64,000 bases of DNA from Flavobacterium sp. CF136 (lineage in GTDB: Bacteria > Bacteroidota > Bacteroidia > Flavobacteriales > Flavobacteriaceae). Shown here one piece after another: positions 54,366 through 63,155 of this stretch; the first letter of the stretch is position 1; each line of letters begins with the position of its first letter. Location: positions 47,164-111,163 of the forward strand of contig NZ_AKJZ01000041.1 of NCBI RefSeq assembly GCF_000282055.1, read 5' to 3'. The notes beneath the pieces were generated by a model. The model ran no database searches. It worked only from the letters and a program-made list of their open reading frames with translations, and was not told the origin of the DNA. Both the position numbers and the translations under genes were made by a program.

Positions 54366-55808
54366 CTATTTTACTTTTAGGCGTAAGTTATAATCTGCCA
54401 TAATTTCATTAACATGTTCCTGTTTGATTTGTTTTCTGTTTAAACCCTGCAGGCTTCCTACATATCCTGTAAAGACATGGCTAATAAAAAGCGGCGAAAG
54501 ATTCGATCTATGAGATGTGTTATGACAGGAGAAGCAATTAACAATATTATCAACTGTATTTGCATGTATAGACGATGGTTTTCCAAATCCTACCTGAACA
54601 TAGGTTTCCATGGTAATATTATAGGCCGCAATGGAACCTCTTGTCAATTTTCCTGGTGTAGATTCTGAAAGAGTACCACTTAACGAGTCTAATAAAGCTG
54701 CTTGTGCCGGAGTTCCATTGTATCCTTCTGTATTAATCCATAATGAACCGTTGTAAAAATAATTATTCCAAATACCTTTCAGCTGTGACTTAACACTTTG
54801 GTTAATAATCCGAATATTATTGAAGTTCTGCGAACCATTTTGACTTGTTTTCATATAAAGCTGAACATTATAAGAACCTTTCATTGCTTTTTCAACAGGA
54901 ACGCCATATTTGTAAACGGAAAAGACATCTGTATAAATCCCGTTTTTTGAAGTTATATTCGTAACCGTTGCAGTGCTGCTTTTATTAAAAAAAGGATAAT
55001 CAACCGTACTCGTCACCGGTGCATCAGTTGTTGGCGTAGCTTTTGACCAATCGTAAGCAGGTGCAAGATTTTCATGTTCAAAAGTAGCCCATACAAATTC
55101 GGGATGATTCTCTACAACTCCAACTACATGCATTCCCAAAAGAGCCACTTTGGTTTTTACTCCATTGATTACTCCCTGAGTAATAAAATAAGAAGAAGGG
55201 TCTTTAAGAACACTCGCATCAATCCAGGAGGTTTTAAGTTCTAATGAACCTACAGGAAAAGTGATGCCTTTCACTTTAGAAGGGTCATTTTTTGCTATTG
55301 GACCATATTTTAGCATTGTTGTGTACATAAGTCTGTCCATAAATATAGAATAATAGACCGTAGTAGATTTAGGAACACCCGATGGATAATTAGGTGTTTT
55401 TAAAATATCAGTAGTAGAGCTTGCCTGAGCAGTATCTGTCAAAACAATTCCATTACCTGGATCTAATTTCTGACCTGCGGCATTCACCTGAATCAGATTG
55501 GTCATAAAAAATGGCACTCCATTGACCTCATTGGTGAGCCAAAGAAATTTTTGCCAGGACCATTGATGAAAGTCGCAATTCGTTACAGTTGCATTGTTGG
55601 CAAATACGCTTGTTGGTCCTTCATTTGGCGGAGGAGTCTGGCGAGTGTTGTTTACGATCGTAAACCAATCAGCAGGAGCTAAACACTCAGAAGCAGTGGC
55701 ACTTTTTTTTATATTTGTATAATTGCCTTTTTCTCCGTTTGATTCCTTTTTACAGGCACAGAATGAGATTAGCGTGATTAAAAGTAATACCTTTTTTGTA
55801 GTTTTCAT
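54366..55808 (-). CDS. Haem-binding lipoprotein (cytochrome c-like CxxCH), function unknown
   Basis: A 480-residue protein. The lipoprotein signal MKTTKKVLLLITLISFCAC ends in a lipobox Cys followed by KKES. A single c-type haem motif appears near the C-terminus (DNIVNCFSCHNTSHRSNLSP), and the middle contains WSWQKFLWLTNEVNGVPFFM and LLGMHVVGVVENHPEFVWAT. The architecture, a large N-terminal domain with one CxxCH late, resembles secreted redox proteins of Bacteroidota, but no known family can be assigned. It is presumably anchored in the outer membrane or facing the periplasm. It stands alone between two long non-coding regions. Confidence 0.7.
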   Translation of the reverse strand: MKTTKKVLLLITLISFCACKKESNGEKGNYTNIKKSATASECLAPADWFTIVNNTRQTPPPNEGPTSVFANNATVTNCDFHQWSWQKFLWLTNEVNGVPFFMTNLIQVNAAGQKLDPGNGIVLTDTAQASSTTDILKTPNYPSGVPKSTTVYYSIFMDRLMYTTMLKYGPIAKNDPSKVKGITFPVGSLELKTSWIDASVLKDPSSYFITQGVINGVKTKVALLGMHVVGVVENHPEFVWATFEHENLAPAYDWSKATPTTDAPVTSTVDYPFFNKSSTATVTNITSKNGIYTDVFSVYKYGVPVEKAMKGSYNVQLYMKTSQNGSQNFNNIRIINQSVKSQLKGIWNNYFYNGSLWINTEGYNGTPAQAALLDSLSGTLSESTPGKLTRGSIAAYNITMETYVQVGFGKPSSIHANTVDNIVNCFSCHNTSHRSNLSPLFISHVFTGYVGSLQGLNRKQIKQEHVNEIMADYNLRLKVK

Positions 55809-56439
55809 ATTGGTTTTTTTTGGTTAATTTTTGTAGTTATCTCTTTTGAATACCTGAAACTAAGCAATTAAGAAACTGACTTCTGAAAAAATGTCTTAAG
55901 CCTTCCATATTTAGGTATAAAGACGAGAAAAATGTGTATAAATAAAATAGTATGACTTGTGCCCACACAGTATTTCATTGCTCACCATTAAGTAATTATA
56001 AATTTTCCGAAAATTCATAATCACTAAACTTATTTCCATACAATTATACTACAAAATACTCCCCAACTACCAAGTACTTATACCTGTTTTTAAAAATAAA
56101 AAAGCTCAACTTTTATGGTTGAGCTTTTCAAATTATCTGGCTGGCTAGCGTCCTGTTTGTGAACCTAATATTTTTTGAGGTTATTTCTTTAATTTATGAT
56201 ATCTAAAATTGTGTATAATAATTTTGCTCCTTTTTAATTATATTCTGATAGCGCGAAGACATATTCACGCCATCAGAGTTATCATTGTTGCTACTAAGTC
56301 AGGAGACTTCGCAGAGTGTGAGTTGCAAATACGAGTGATCAAACCGACAGATATATCCGCGCGATCTGGTCTAAGATTGTGGACATGAGCGGGCCGCACG
56401 CGCTAGCGGAGGGTTTTGATTACCTGTTGTATTGCCCGC
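55809..56439. other. Long non-coding region with one clear terminator
   Basis: These 631 bp contain AAAAGCTCAAC (56100-56110) pairing with GTTGAGCTTTT (56118-56128) as a terminator. The part from 56240 to 56420 looks like degenerate repeat sequence (GACTTCGCAGAG, GAGTTGCAAATACGAG and CGCTAGCGGAGGG-type words) of a kind often seen between chromosomal genes here. No gene is supported. Confidence 0.6.
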
Positions 56440-58080
56440 TTAATTAGTTTGTTTTATATCAAGTAGAAAGTTCGGGTCAACTGAAAATGGCTTTAACGGT
56501 TTGTTCTTTAATTTGATTTCTGTCCAATTTGTTGTCGCAGTAATCCACATGTCGGGAGAATTTAATTTAATGGGAATTTCCAAGTCCGGAACGCCTGCAA
56601 CCAGTCGATACTTCAATTCATTGTCGGTTATGCTGTACTCAAGGATGGGTAATGATGGAAATCTCAAATACTGGTTAAAAATCTTAGTAAAATCCCTTTT
56701 AAAGAAGCTGCTGCAGAATTCTTCCAATTGATAGGAGTAAATAGTTTTATGATAAAACTTCTTATTCAGTGCTCTGAGAAAACCTTGAAACTTTTTGTCG
56801 TCATTGATGATTTCCCGTAACATATGAATAATTGCCCATCCTTTGAAATACATGTCGTCTCCTGCATCCTTGAATATCCCGTAGTCCGAGATTAGTGGAG
56901 TTCTATTCTTTATTTTATTCGGTAGCCTCGTTAGAAAGAAATCCCTGCCTGCGCTTCTTCCCAGGAGTTCTTCGATAAACAGTTCTTCTCCATAAGCAGC
57001 AAATCCTTCCTGAACCCACCTGTCAGCAATGTCTGACATGGTTATATTATTACCGAACCATTCGTGAGCCAACTCATGAACTATCAGGCGATCGGTTTGT
57101 AAGTCAAGGTCTGTTAGATTCTTAAATGAAAAACGTCCTTTCCTAAATTTATTTCCGTACGCTATTGCACTTTGATGTTCCATTCCTATATAAGATGATT
57201 CTACCATTTTAACTCCATCTTCATAAAAAGGATAAGGACCAAACCATTTTTCAAAAGCTTTTATTGTCTTTTTTGTTTCAGGAATTAAATGACCAATTGC
57301 TTTATTTCGGTTGTAGTCCAATACCCAGAAATCCAGGTCTAAATTTCCTTTCTCTCCTTTATAAACCTCATTGATGTTAACATACTTTCCTATATAAAAC
57401 GAAATACCATAGTTATTGATAGGGTTTGTTACAGCCCAGGTATATTCAGTTTTGCCATTTACACTTCTTCGGGATTTCAGTCGTCCATTTCCAATTAAAA
57501 CTCCCAAAGAGTCATTTATAGAAATTGTCAAAGAAGCTCCGCGGTCAGGCTCCTCACTATAATGGTCTTTGCATGGATACCAAATACTTCCTCCAACCAT
57601 TTGACATGCCACAGAAATCCACTCTCGATTTAAAGAATCCTTTGCCCATACAAAGCCACCATCATAAGGTGGGTTTTTCGATTCTTTTGGAGTCCCGGAA
57701 TAAAAAATATCAAGTTTACCATTTTTTTTATTCAGTTTAGGAGCGTCAATTATATATGCAGCACCATACCTCTTAAACTTTAATTTTGTTGTACCCGTTT
57801 TGATACTGTCAATTAATAATGGTTCCTGAAGGTCAATCTGCATAAATTGCGAATGGAGATTTTGAACGATCTTAAAGTCGATTGTATTCTTTCCTACAAT
57901 TCTTCTTTTGTCAAAATCTATTTCAAGACTTATGCCGTAGTGTTGAACGTCCCACCATAGTCTCTCCTTTGTAATTGTCCCCTTTAATGAATCCTGGCTT
58001 ACGGGCTTGAACGAATCCTGAGCTGTTGCTATAATTGTCGTGAATGTCAGAAGTAATAAAAGAAGTGACTTATTAATCAT
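56440..58080 (-). CDS. M1-family zinc aminopeptidase
   Basis: A 546-residue secreted peptidase with a signal peptide (MINKSLLLLLLTFTTIIATA), a beta-rich N-terminal domain (YGISLEIDFDKRRIVGKNTI) and a gluzincin catalytic domain. GMEHQSAIAYGN is the GAMEN-like exopeptidase motif, and HELAHEWFGNNITMSDIADR with WVQEGFAAYGEELF gives HExxH-x18-E zinc ligands. It lacks the long C-terminal domain of large M1 enzymes, as many Bacteroidota members do. It is probably periplasmic or outer-membrane associated and trims peptides. Confidence 0.95.
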   Translation of the reverse strand: MINKSLLLLLLTFTTIIATAQDSFKPVSQDSLKGTITKERLWWDVQHYGISLEIDFDKRRIVGKNTIDFKIVQNLHSQFMQIDLQEPLLIDSIKTGTTKLKFKRYGAAYIIDAPKLNKKNGKLDIFYSGTPKESKNPPYDGGFVWAKDSLNREWISVACQMVGGSIWYPCKDHYSEEPDRGASLTISINDSLGVLIGNGRLKSRRSVNGKTEYTWAVTNPINNYGISFYIGKYVNINEVYKGEKGNLDLDFWVLDYNRNKAIGHLIPETKKTIKAFEKWFGPYPFYEDGVKMVESSYIGMEHQSAIAYGNKFRKGRFSFKNLTDLDLQTDRLIVHELAHEWFGNNITMSDIADRWVQEGFAAYGEELFIEELLGRSAGRDFFLTRLPNKIKNRTPLISDYGIFKDAGDDMYFKGWAIIHMLREIINDDKKFQGFLRALNKKFYHKTIYSYQLEEFCSSFFKRDFTKIFNQYLRFPSLPILEYSITDNELKYRLVAGVPDLEIPIKLNSPDMWITATTNWTEIKLKNKPLKPFSVDPNFLLDIKQTN

Positions 58081-58121
58081 TGTAGATAATTTAAACTTTT
58101 TAATTATACTCTAATTCGATC

Positions 58122-58264
58122 GCGCGGATTTGCAATCCGTGCCTGCAAGATTGATGTTTTTCTGTTTATAAATATAGAAAAAAGCTACATAAATTTGTAG
58201 CTTTTTTTACTTTGAGTTTTTGTATTGTGTCTCACTGTTGTGGGCACGGATTGTAAATCCGCGC
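58122..58264. repeat. Inverted-repeat element enclosing a terminator
   Basis: GCGCGGATTTGCAATCCGTG (extended to 58143) and its near-complement ending at 58264 (one mismatch in 22 bp) bracket about 100 bp. Inside lies AAAAAGCTACA (58179-58189) pairing with TGTAGCTTTTT (58196-58206), a good terminator. It resembles extragenic palindromic repeats of Bacteroidota chromosomes. Confidence 0.7.
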
Positions 58265-58309
58265 TATCTAGTTGTTTTCACGAGCGACACTCGCACCAGC
58301 TAGGAAGAG

Positions 58310-60103
58310 TTATTGAAAAATTTGATTTGGATATTCAATTTCTAACCACTTTTCTAATTTTTGACTTTTTAAACATCCTAAAAGAATTTCTTGCGATACA
58401 AAATAGTCTTCAATTGAAATTCTACCGTCATTATCCATATCTACGGCGTTGTCAGTCATAAAATCTAAAATAGAATTTAATATAAAAGATAAATAGTATT
58501 TCAAGTGCGAAATATGAGTATAAATTCCATTTTTAATTGCAGCATTATGAACAATTTCATTACGGATCCTATATAATCTTGTAATATTCCATTTTATGTT
58601 ATTTTGATGTCTATCAATAACTTCCTGAATTTTATTAGGCTCTTGATACCATTTTTGAAAATATTCAGCTCTAAATTTTAAAAGTTCGGACTCTGTATTG
58701 TTTTTAATATCTTCAAAGGTTTTGTTTGTCAATAAATAGTCCATATCCTCTCCATAATTAATTATAGAAGATGAAACGCCCAGCCTTTCTAAGGTAGAAT
58801 GGAAATCAAATAAATTTCTTTTTACATATATTAAACTGTGGCATTTTGAAAAATAATCACGGATTCTATTGATTGTCTTTTCCTCTATAGTAAATGATGT
58901 AAATATAAATTCAAGTCCAATCCAATAATTTAAGAATTTTGTTTCTAATTCAGGAGATTCACTTCCAGTTCGATAATAACGAATTGCGCTCAAAATTTTT
59001 TGATAACTTTCCTCTTCGATATTACTTCCTTGAAGTTTTTTAATTTTTTCTAAAAGATTATTAAATACTAATGCATTGCTATTAAATTTTCCATCAATTT
59101 GAAAATTGCTAGGAACCGCAGTAGATTTTAAAGGCTCATTTTCCGCAATAGTTAGACAATGTGATTCAACCTTATAGTGTCTAACATTATACCCTAAATG
59201 ATAAATGTCTAAATCCTTAGATAGCTTATCAATTCCTTGTTGAACAGATTTGAAATGATCTTTTGTTTTATACTCTAAACCTATTAAAATATTGGCTGCA
59301 TTTTTTTCTAAAAATATTTTTCCTTCTTCTGAAATAATTGGTTTTAATTTATTTCTTTCTTTCCTATCAATTAAAAAATATGAAGAGTCAATTCTATTCA
59401 ATTCATGAAATTGAAAGGATCGATCCTTGAAAGCAAAAATAATTTTAAAATTTTCATCTTTTTTAAATATTATACTCTCAAAAATTTTAAATTGAATATC
59501 AAAGTTTGTTGAGGATTTTCTATGAAATTTAAATATGCTTTGAAATATTTTATATAAATATTGTTTAGAGAAACCATTTGTAAGTAATTCAATGTAAAAA
59601 TAATCAACTAGTACAATTAGTCTTTTTTTAACCATATTTAATTCCTTTTCCTTTGCTGAATCAATTTGATATTTATTATTTAGAAAATATTTAAAGGAAT
59701 CTAAAATTCTATAAATTTCATCAAAAATTGTTGTAAAATAATCCTGATTGTATTTTAAGATAAATTTACTTGATTGTTGAATTAATTTATAGTTGTTTCG
59801 AGTTGGTTTTGATAATATATCCAGATAATGTTTTTTACTAACACTTTTAAAAATTAAAACATCAGTATCATCTTCTAATATTTTTTTAAGTTCTTTTGAT
59901 GTAAATTCTACATATTCGTTGTTTGTGAGTACACCATTAATTGATGAATTTATTACAATTATTAATTCTTCGATCAATGATTTTGGATTGTGTAAACGTA
60001 ATCTATAGCTATCTATTGAATTATAAAAAAGACATTCTATAGATTTGTCTAAAAATATTCGTTCTAAAGGATTAACCTCATATTCTAAATTAAGATTTTG
60101 CAT
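58310..60103 (-). CDS. ApeA-like HEPN protein with EF-hand-like loop
   Basis: A 597-residue helical protein. An N-terminal half of unknown fold is followed by a helical domain containing LYRIRNEIVHNAAIKNGIYT, in which Arg514-x4-His519 is a HEPN RNase motif of the kind I associate with ApeA-like HEPN proteins. Near the C-terminus VDMDNDGRISIEDYF matches an EF-hand Ca2+ loop (residues 555-566: Asp1, Asp3, Asp5, Gly6, Ile8, Asp12). ApeA proteins are abortive-infection RNases that act in phage-infected cells. The gene lies between M1 peptidase and a TIR-like gene (189 bp upstream) and is chromosomal rather than within the conjugative element. Confidence 0.6.
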   Translation of the reverse strand: MQNLNLEYEVNPLERIFLDKSIECLFYNSIDSYRLRLHNPKSLIEELIIVINSSINGVLTNNEYVEFTSKELKKILEDDTDVLIFKSVSKKHYLDILSKPTRNNYKLIQQSSKFILKYNQDYFTTIFDEIYRILDSFKYFLNNKYQIDSAKEKELNMVKKRLIVLVDYFYIELLTNGFSKQYLYKIFQSIFKFHRKSSTNFDIQFKIFESIIFKKDENFKIIFAFKDRSFQFHELNRIDSSYFLIDRKERNKLKPIISEEGKIFLEKNAANILIGLEYKTKDHFKSVQQGIDKLSKDLDIYHLGYNVRHYKVESHCLTIAENEPLKSTAVPSNFQIDGKFNSNALVFNNLLEKIKKLQGSNIEEESYQKILSAIRYYRTGSESPELETKFLNYWIGLEFIFTSFTIEEKTINRIRDYFSKCHSLIYVKRNLFDFHSTLERLGVSSSIINYGEDMDYLLTNKTFEDIKNNTESELLKFRAEYFQKWYQEPNKIQEVIDRHQNNIKWNITRLYRIRNEIVHNAAIKNGIYTHISHLKYYLSFILNSILDFMTDNAVDMDNDGRISIEDYFVSQEILLGCLKSQKLEKWLEIEYPNQIFQ

Positions 60104-60237
60104 TTTGAAATTTTATTTGTATTTTTGTACAATAATACTATAATTCGAAAACTATCAAATTAAACATACAGAAAGGGGCTCGAGTTTTACCTCTGTAAAG
60201 TTGTAAACTACAAGTCTAATTCGTTCCCCTAAGAGTT

Positions 60238-60267
60238 AAAGACCGACTTTATGTCGGTCTTTTTATT
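60238..60267. terminator. Hairpin terminator between the TIR-like and HEPN genes
   Basis: AAAGACCGAC (60238-60247) pairs perfectly with GTCGGTCTTT (60253-60262), followed by T residues on both strands. It would end transcription of the minus-strand TIR-like gene 30 bp after its stop codon, so the two defence-like genes may not form one operon. Confidence 0.8.
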
Positions 60268-60292
60268 ACTGTTTTTAAATTTAATCGTCTTT

Positions 60293-61063
60293 TTAGAATG
60301 GTAAATCTGGCTCATTTGTTAAGTTTTTTGTTCTAAATTCTAGTTGATCTTGATTTGATAGAATCCAATGTTCTCCTTTTTCTAGTAACTTACAAGCAAA
60401 ATATTCTTCTCCATTATTCCAATGCTCATATTCTTTAACGATCTCTATTAAGCCTAATTTATTTAGAGTTCTAATACCAACGCTTGTTGCTATATCGGTA
60501 TAGCCAGATTTTGCCATTTCATTTTTTAATCTATATACTGATGAACTATCTTCTGATGAAACTTGGTCTTCCATCATTAAAATTAACAATGCAATTTCGT
60601 GCCCTTTTAAGCCTTCAGTTTCTACCACAGGCGTAGTATTTAATTGTTTTACTGTTTTTGATTTTATTTGAAATGCTTTTATTTTTCGAGTTATAGTATC
60701 TCCTAAAATATTAAAATCACTTGTAGAACTTGTCTTGTAAGTTATAATATGTCTATGCTGAATATCAAATGGAAATTTTCCAATTCTTTCATCAGAACAT
60801 ACCATTATGACATCTTTATTGCACGCAAATGCATATCCCAATTCATACCAAACATTTGGATTGTCGCTTGTAATTTCCGCAAAGCAAATACCACTATCAA
60901 TAATTCCTTTTTCAATATCATCAATTGGAATCCTAACACTGAGATCTTTGTCAATTCGGTATGGCTTAAATTCAGCTTTTATAATTGCGGGTTCAAAAAT
61001 ATCGACAAATCTTTTGTCAAATTTATCATTATCGAAAGGTTGTATTACAAAACATTTTTCCAT
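60293..61063 (-). CDS. TIR/nucleoside-deoxyribosyltransferase-like domain fused to a winged helix
   Basis: 256 residues. Residues 1-140 form a Rossmann-like domain (KCFVIQPFDNDKFDKRFVDI, then AEFKPYRIDKD) ending in FAEITSDNPNVWYELGYAFA, whose Glu in WYELGYA is at the catalytic position of TIR and 2-deoxyribosyltransferase families. Residues 165-256 look like a winged-helix module (KGHEIALLILMMEDQVSSED, then GIRTLNKLGLIEIVKEYEHW). Such proteins can cleave NAD+ or sense nucleotides in defence systems. It is adjacent to the ApeA-like HEPN gene. No cyclase or other partner is visible. Confidence 0.65.
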   Translation of the reverse strand: MEKCFVIQPFDNDKFDKRFVDIFEPAIIKAEFKPYRIDKDLSVRIPIDDIEKGIIDSGICFAEITSDNPNVWYELGYAFACNKDVIMVCSDERIGKFPFDIQHRHIITYKTSSTSDFNILGDTITRKIKAFQIKSKTVKQLNTTPVVETEGLKGHEIALLILMMEDQVSSEDSSSVYRLKNEMAKSGYTDIATSVGIRTLNKLGLIEIVKEYEHWNNGEEYFACKLLEKGEHWILSNQDQLEFRTKNLTNEPDLPF

Positions 61064-61279
61064 ATAATTTCATTATTTTATTAGTGTATTATTTGCACCT
61101 TATTTTTAAATTTATAGATCTAGTGTTTTTTAATTCTATTACTACGAAAACTATTTCTAATTCCTCAAATATATAAATTAACCTCGAAAAACTGGTTAAA
61201 ATTATTTTATAAACATAAATGCTTTAAAGAAATCCAAAACCTTACAAAAACCTTGAAACTTCTTTTTAAATAACAAATG

Positions 61280-61388
61280 CCCCCTAGCCCTGATAGAAGC
61301 GGCATCCTTTTTAGGCAAACGAAAATATCTCATTCAACCGAAAATATTATGCCTAAAAAGATATAGCGAATAGCAGGAATCAGCTCCT
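61280..61388. ncRNA. Conserved-looking structured RNA element upstream of prfA
   Basis: CTTTTTAGGC (61307-61316) and GCCTAAAAAG (61351-61360) form a perfect 10-bp stem. The flanking blocks CCCTAGCCCTGATAGAAGCG (start 61282) and ATATAGCGAATAGCAGGAAT (61361 onward), then CAGCTCCT, look like the two halves of an asymmetric internal-loop RNA, possibly with a kink-turn. I recognise this pair of blocks as recurrent in Flavobacterium genomes and it may be the Flavo-1 type motif, but I cannot verify the name or strand. Confidence 0.5.
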
Positions 61389-61433
61389 AAAAAAACCATC
61401 AACGAACAACTTTTAACTATCAACTATTTTTCG

Positions 61434-61441
61434 TAAATTTG
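61434..61441 (+). promoter_or_regulatory. Probable -7 element of prfA
   Basis: TAAATTTG fits TAnnTTTG and lies 24 bp before the prfA ATG at 61466. Confidence 0.4.
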
Positions 61442-61465
61442 CACTCCAATAAAAGGAATTAGAAA

Positions 61466-62542
61466 ATGTTAGATAGACTTCAAATAGTAAAACAGCGTTT
61501 TGACGAGATTTCGGATTTGATTATCCAGCCGGATGTTATTTCTGATCAGAAACGTTATGTGCAATTGAATCAAGAGTACAAAAACCTGAAAGCATTGGCT
61601 GAAAAGCGTGATGAATACGTGCTTTTGATGGCTAATATAGATGAGGCAAACGAAATTATTGCTGATGGAAGTGATGCAGATATGACCGAAATGGCCAAAA
61701 TGCAATTGGACGAAGCAAAAGAAAGACTGCCGGAACTTGAGGAAGAAATCAAATTTATGTTGATCCCTAAAGATCCTGAAGATGCTAAAAACGTGATGGT
61801 TGAGATTCGTGCCGGAACGGGTGGGGACGAAGCGAGTATTTTTGCCGGGGATTTGTTCAGAATGTATACTAAATATTGTGAGAATCAAGGCTGGAGAACT
61901 TCGGTTGTGGATATGAACGAAGGAACTTCGGGAGGTTTCAAAGAGGTTATTTTTGAAGTTACCGGAGAAGATGTTTACGGAACTTTGAAGTTTGAAGCGG
62001 GTGTTCACCGCGTTCAGCGTGTTCCTCAGACGGAAACTCAGGGTCGTGTGCATACATCGGCGGCTACGGTAATGGTTTTGCCGGAAGCGGAAGAGTTTGA
62101 TGTTCAGATTGATATGAATGATGTTCGTGTAGATTTCTTCTGTTCATCAGGGCCTGGTGGGCAATCGGTTAATACAACAAAATCTGCTGTACGTTTAACG
62201 CACATTCCAACCGGATTGGTGGCGCAATGTCAGGATCAGAAATCACAGCATAAAAATAAAGATAAAGCATTGACGGTTTTACGTTCTCGTTTGTATGAGC
62301 AGGAATTGGCCAAAAAAGAGGCTGAAGATGCTACAAAACGTACATCGCAGGTAAGTTCGGGTGACCGTTCGGCTAAGATTCGTACGTACAACTACGCTCA
62401 GGGCCGTGTAACAGATCACAGGGTTGGTTTGACTTTATACGATCTAGGAAATATCATGAATGGTGATATCCAGAAAATTGTTGCCGAGTTGCAATTGGTA
62501 AACAATATGGAGAAACTGAAAGAAGCTTCTGAAGTGTTCTAA
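61466..62542 (+). CDS. prfA: Peptide chain release factor 1
   Basis: A 358-residue class I release factor. The stop-codon-recognition domain contains [20 protein letters not shown], with the PxT tripeptide at PQT (UAA/UAG decoding), and the catalytic loop is [12 protein letters not shown] with the GGQ that hydrolyses peptidyl-tRNA. Downstream [20 protein letters not shown] is typical of RF1. It is monocistronic and ends 51 bp before an IS3-type element, so the insertion falls just outside the coding region. Its upstream region holds a structured RNA-like element. Confidence 0.97.
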   Translation: MLDRLQIVKQRFDEISDLIIQPDVISDQKRYVQLNQEYKNLKALAEKRDEYVLLMANIDEANEIIADGSDADMTEMAKMQLDEAKERLPELEEEIKFMLIPKDPEDAKNVMVEIRAGTGGDEASIFAGDLFRMYTKYCENQGWRTSVVDMNEGTSGGFKEVIFEVTGEDVYGTLKFEAGVHRVQRVPQTETQGRVHTSAATVMVLPEAEEFDVQIDMNDVRVDFFCSSGPGGQSVNTTKSAVRLTHIPTGLVAQCQDQKSQHKNKDKALTVLRSRLYEQELAKKEAEDATKRTSQVSSGDRSAKIRTYNYAQGRVTDHRVGLTLYDLGNIMNGDIQKIVAELQLVNNMEKLKEASEVF

Positions 62543-62636
62543 AATTTTGGAGTATAGAAAATAGAGTAAAGAATAAAGATAAAAGCCGGACTATGAACAT
62601 GCCCCAAAAAGTTAGACACTATTTGGGGCATTTTTT

Positions 62637-63155
62637 ATGGAAAGAAAAACAAAGTATGACTATGCATTTAGATTAGAATGTGTAGAATTGGTTTTAAAGG
62701 AAAAATATTCAGCTGGATATGTTTCAAAATTGAAGCAGACTGCAAGATGGAATATTCGTAAGTGGGTCAGTTTTTATAAGATATATGGTGAAATTGGTTT
62801 ATTGCCACGAATTAATCAAAGCTATTCAGCCGAATTTAAGCTAAAAGTGCTCAAAAGCATAGAAAAGGAATCTCTTTCCTTGATGCAGGCTGGCATAAGA
62901 TTTAATATTCCCAATATTTCCATGATTTTAAAATGGAAAAAAGATTTTGCTAACTTTGGGCTAACAGGATTAAAACCAAAACAAAGAGGCAGACCCGTAT
63001 CGATGAGTGACCATAAAGGCAAAAAACGCAAATCAGACAAGCCCTTGACAAGAGAGCAAGAGCTACTAAAAGAGAACGAGAGACTTCGCTGTGAGAATGA
63101 ATTGCTAAAAAAGCTTCAAGCCTTAATTCAAGCCAGGAAAAATCCAAAGCCATAA
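62637..63155 (+). CDS. IS3-family transposase subunit A (HTH)
   Basis: A 172-residue protein with two helix-turn-helix-like modules (TKYDYAFRLECVELVLKEKY with YVSKLKQTARWNIRKWVSFY, then LKVLKSIEKESLSLMQAGIR with NIPNISMILKWKKDFANFGL) followed by a leucine-zipper-like helix (QELLKENERLRCENELLKKL). This is the IS150 pattern. In frame with it at 63107-63113 is A AAA AAG, so about half of ribosomes could shift into the -1 frame and make the fusion transposase; otherwise the subunit regulates transposition. Confidence 0.9.
   Translation: MERKTKYDYAFRLECVELVLKEKYSAGYVSKLKQTARWNIRKWVSFYKIYGEIGLLPRINQSYSAEFKLKVLKSIEKESLSLMQAGIRFNIPNISMILKWKKDFANFGLTGLKPKQRGRPVSMSDHKGKKRKSDKPLTREQELLKENERLRCENELLKKLQALIQARKNPKP

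Noticed and set aside
60170..60232. tRNA-like fold (AGGGGCT ... CCCCT with internal stem)
   Set aside because: It is about 57 nt long with no proper D- or T-arm and no conserved T-loop sequence, so not a tRNA.
61469..62053. Long antisense open frame inside prfA
   Set aside because: It is a codon-structure shadow of prfA with no family resemblance.
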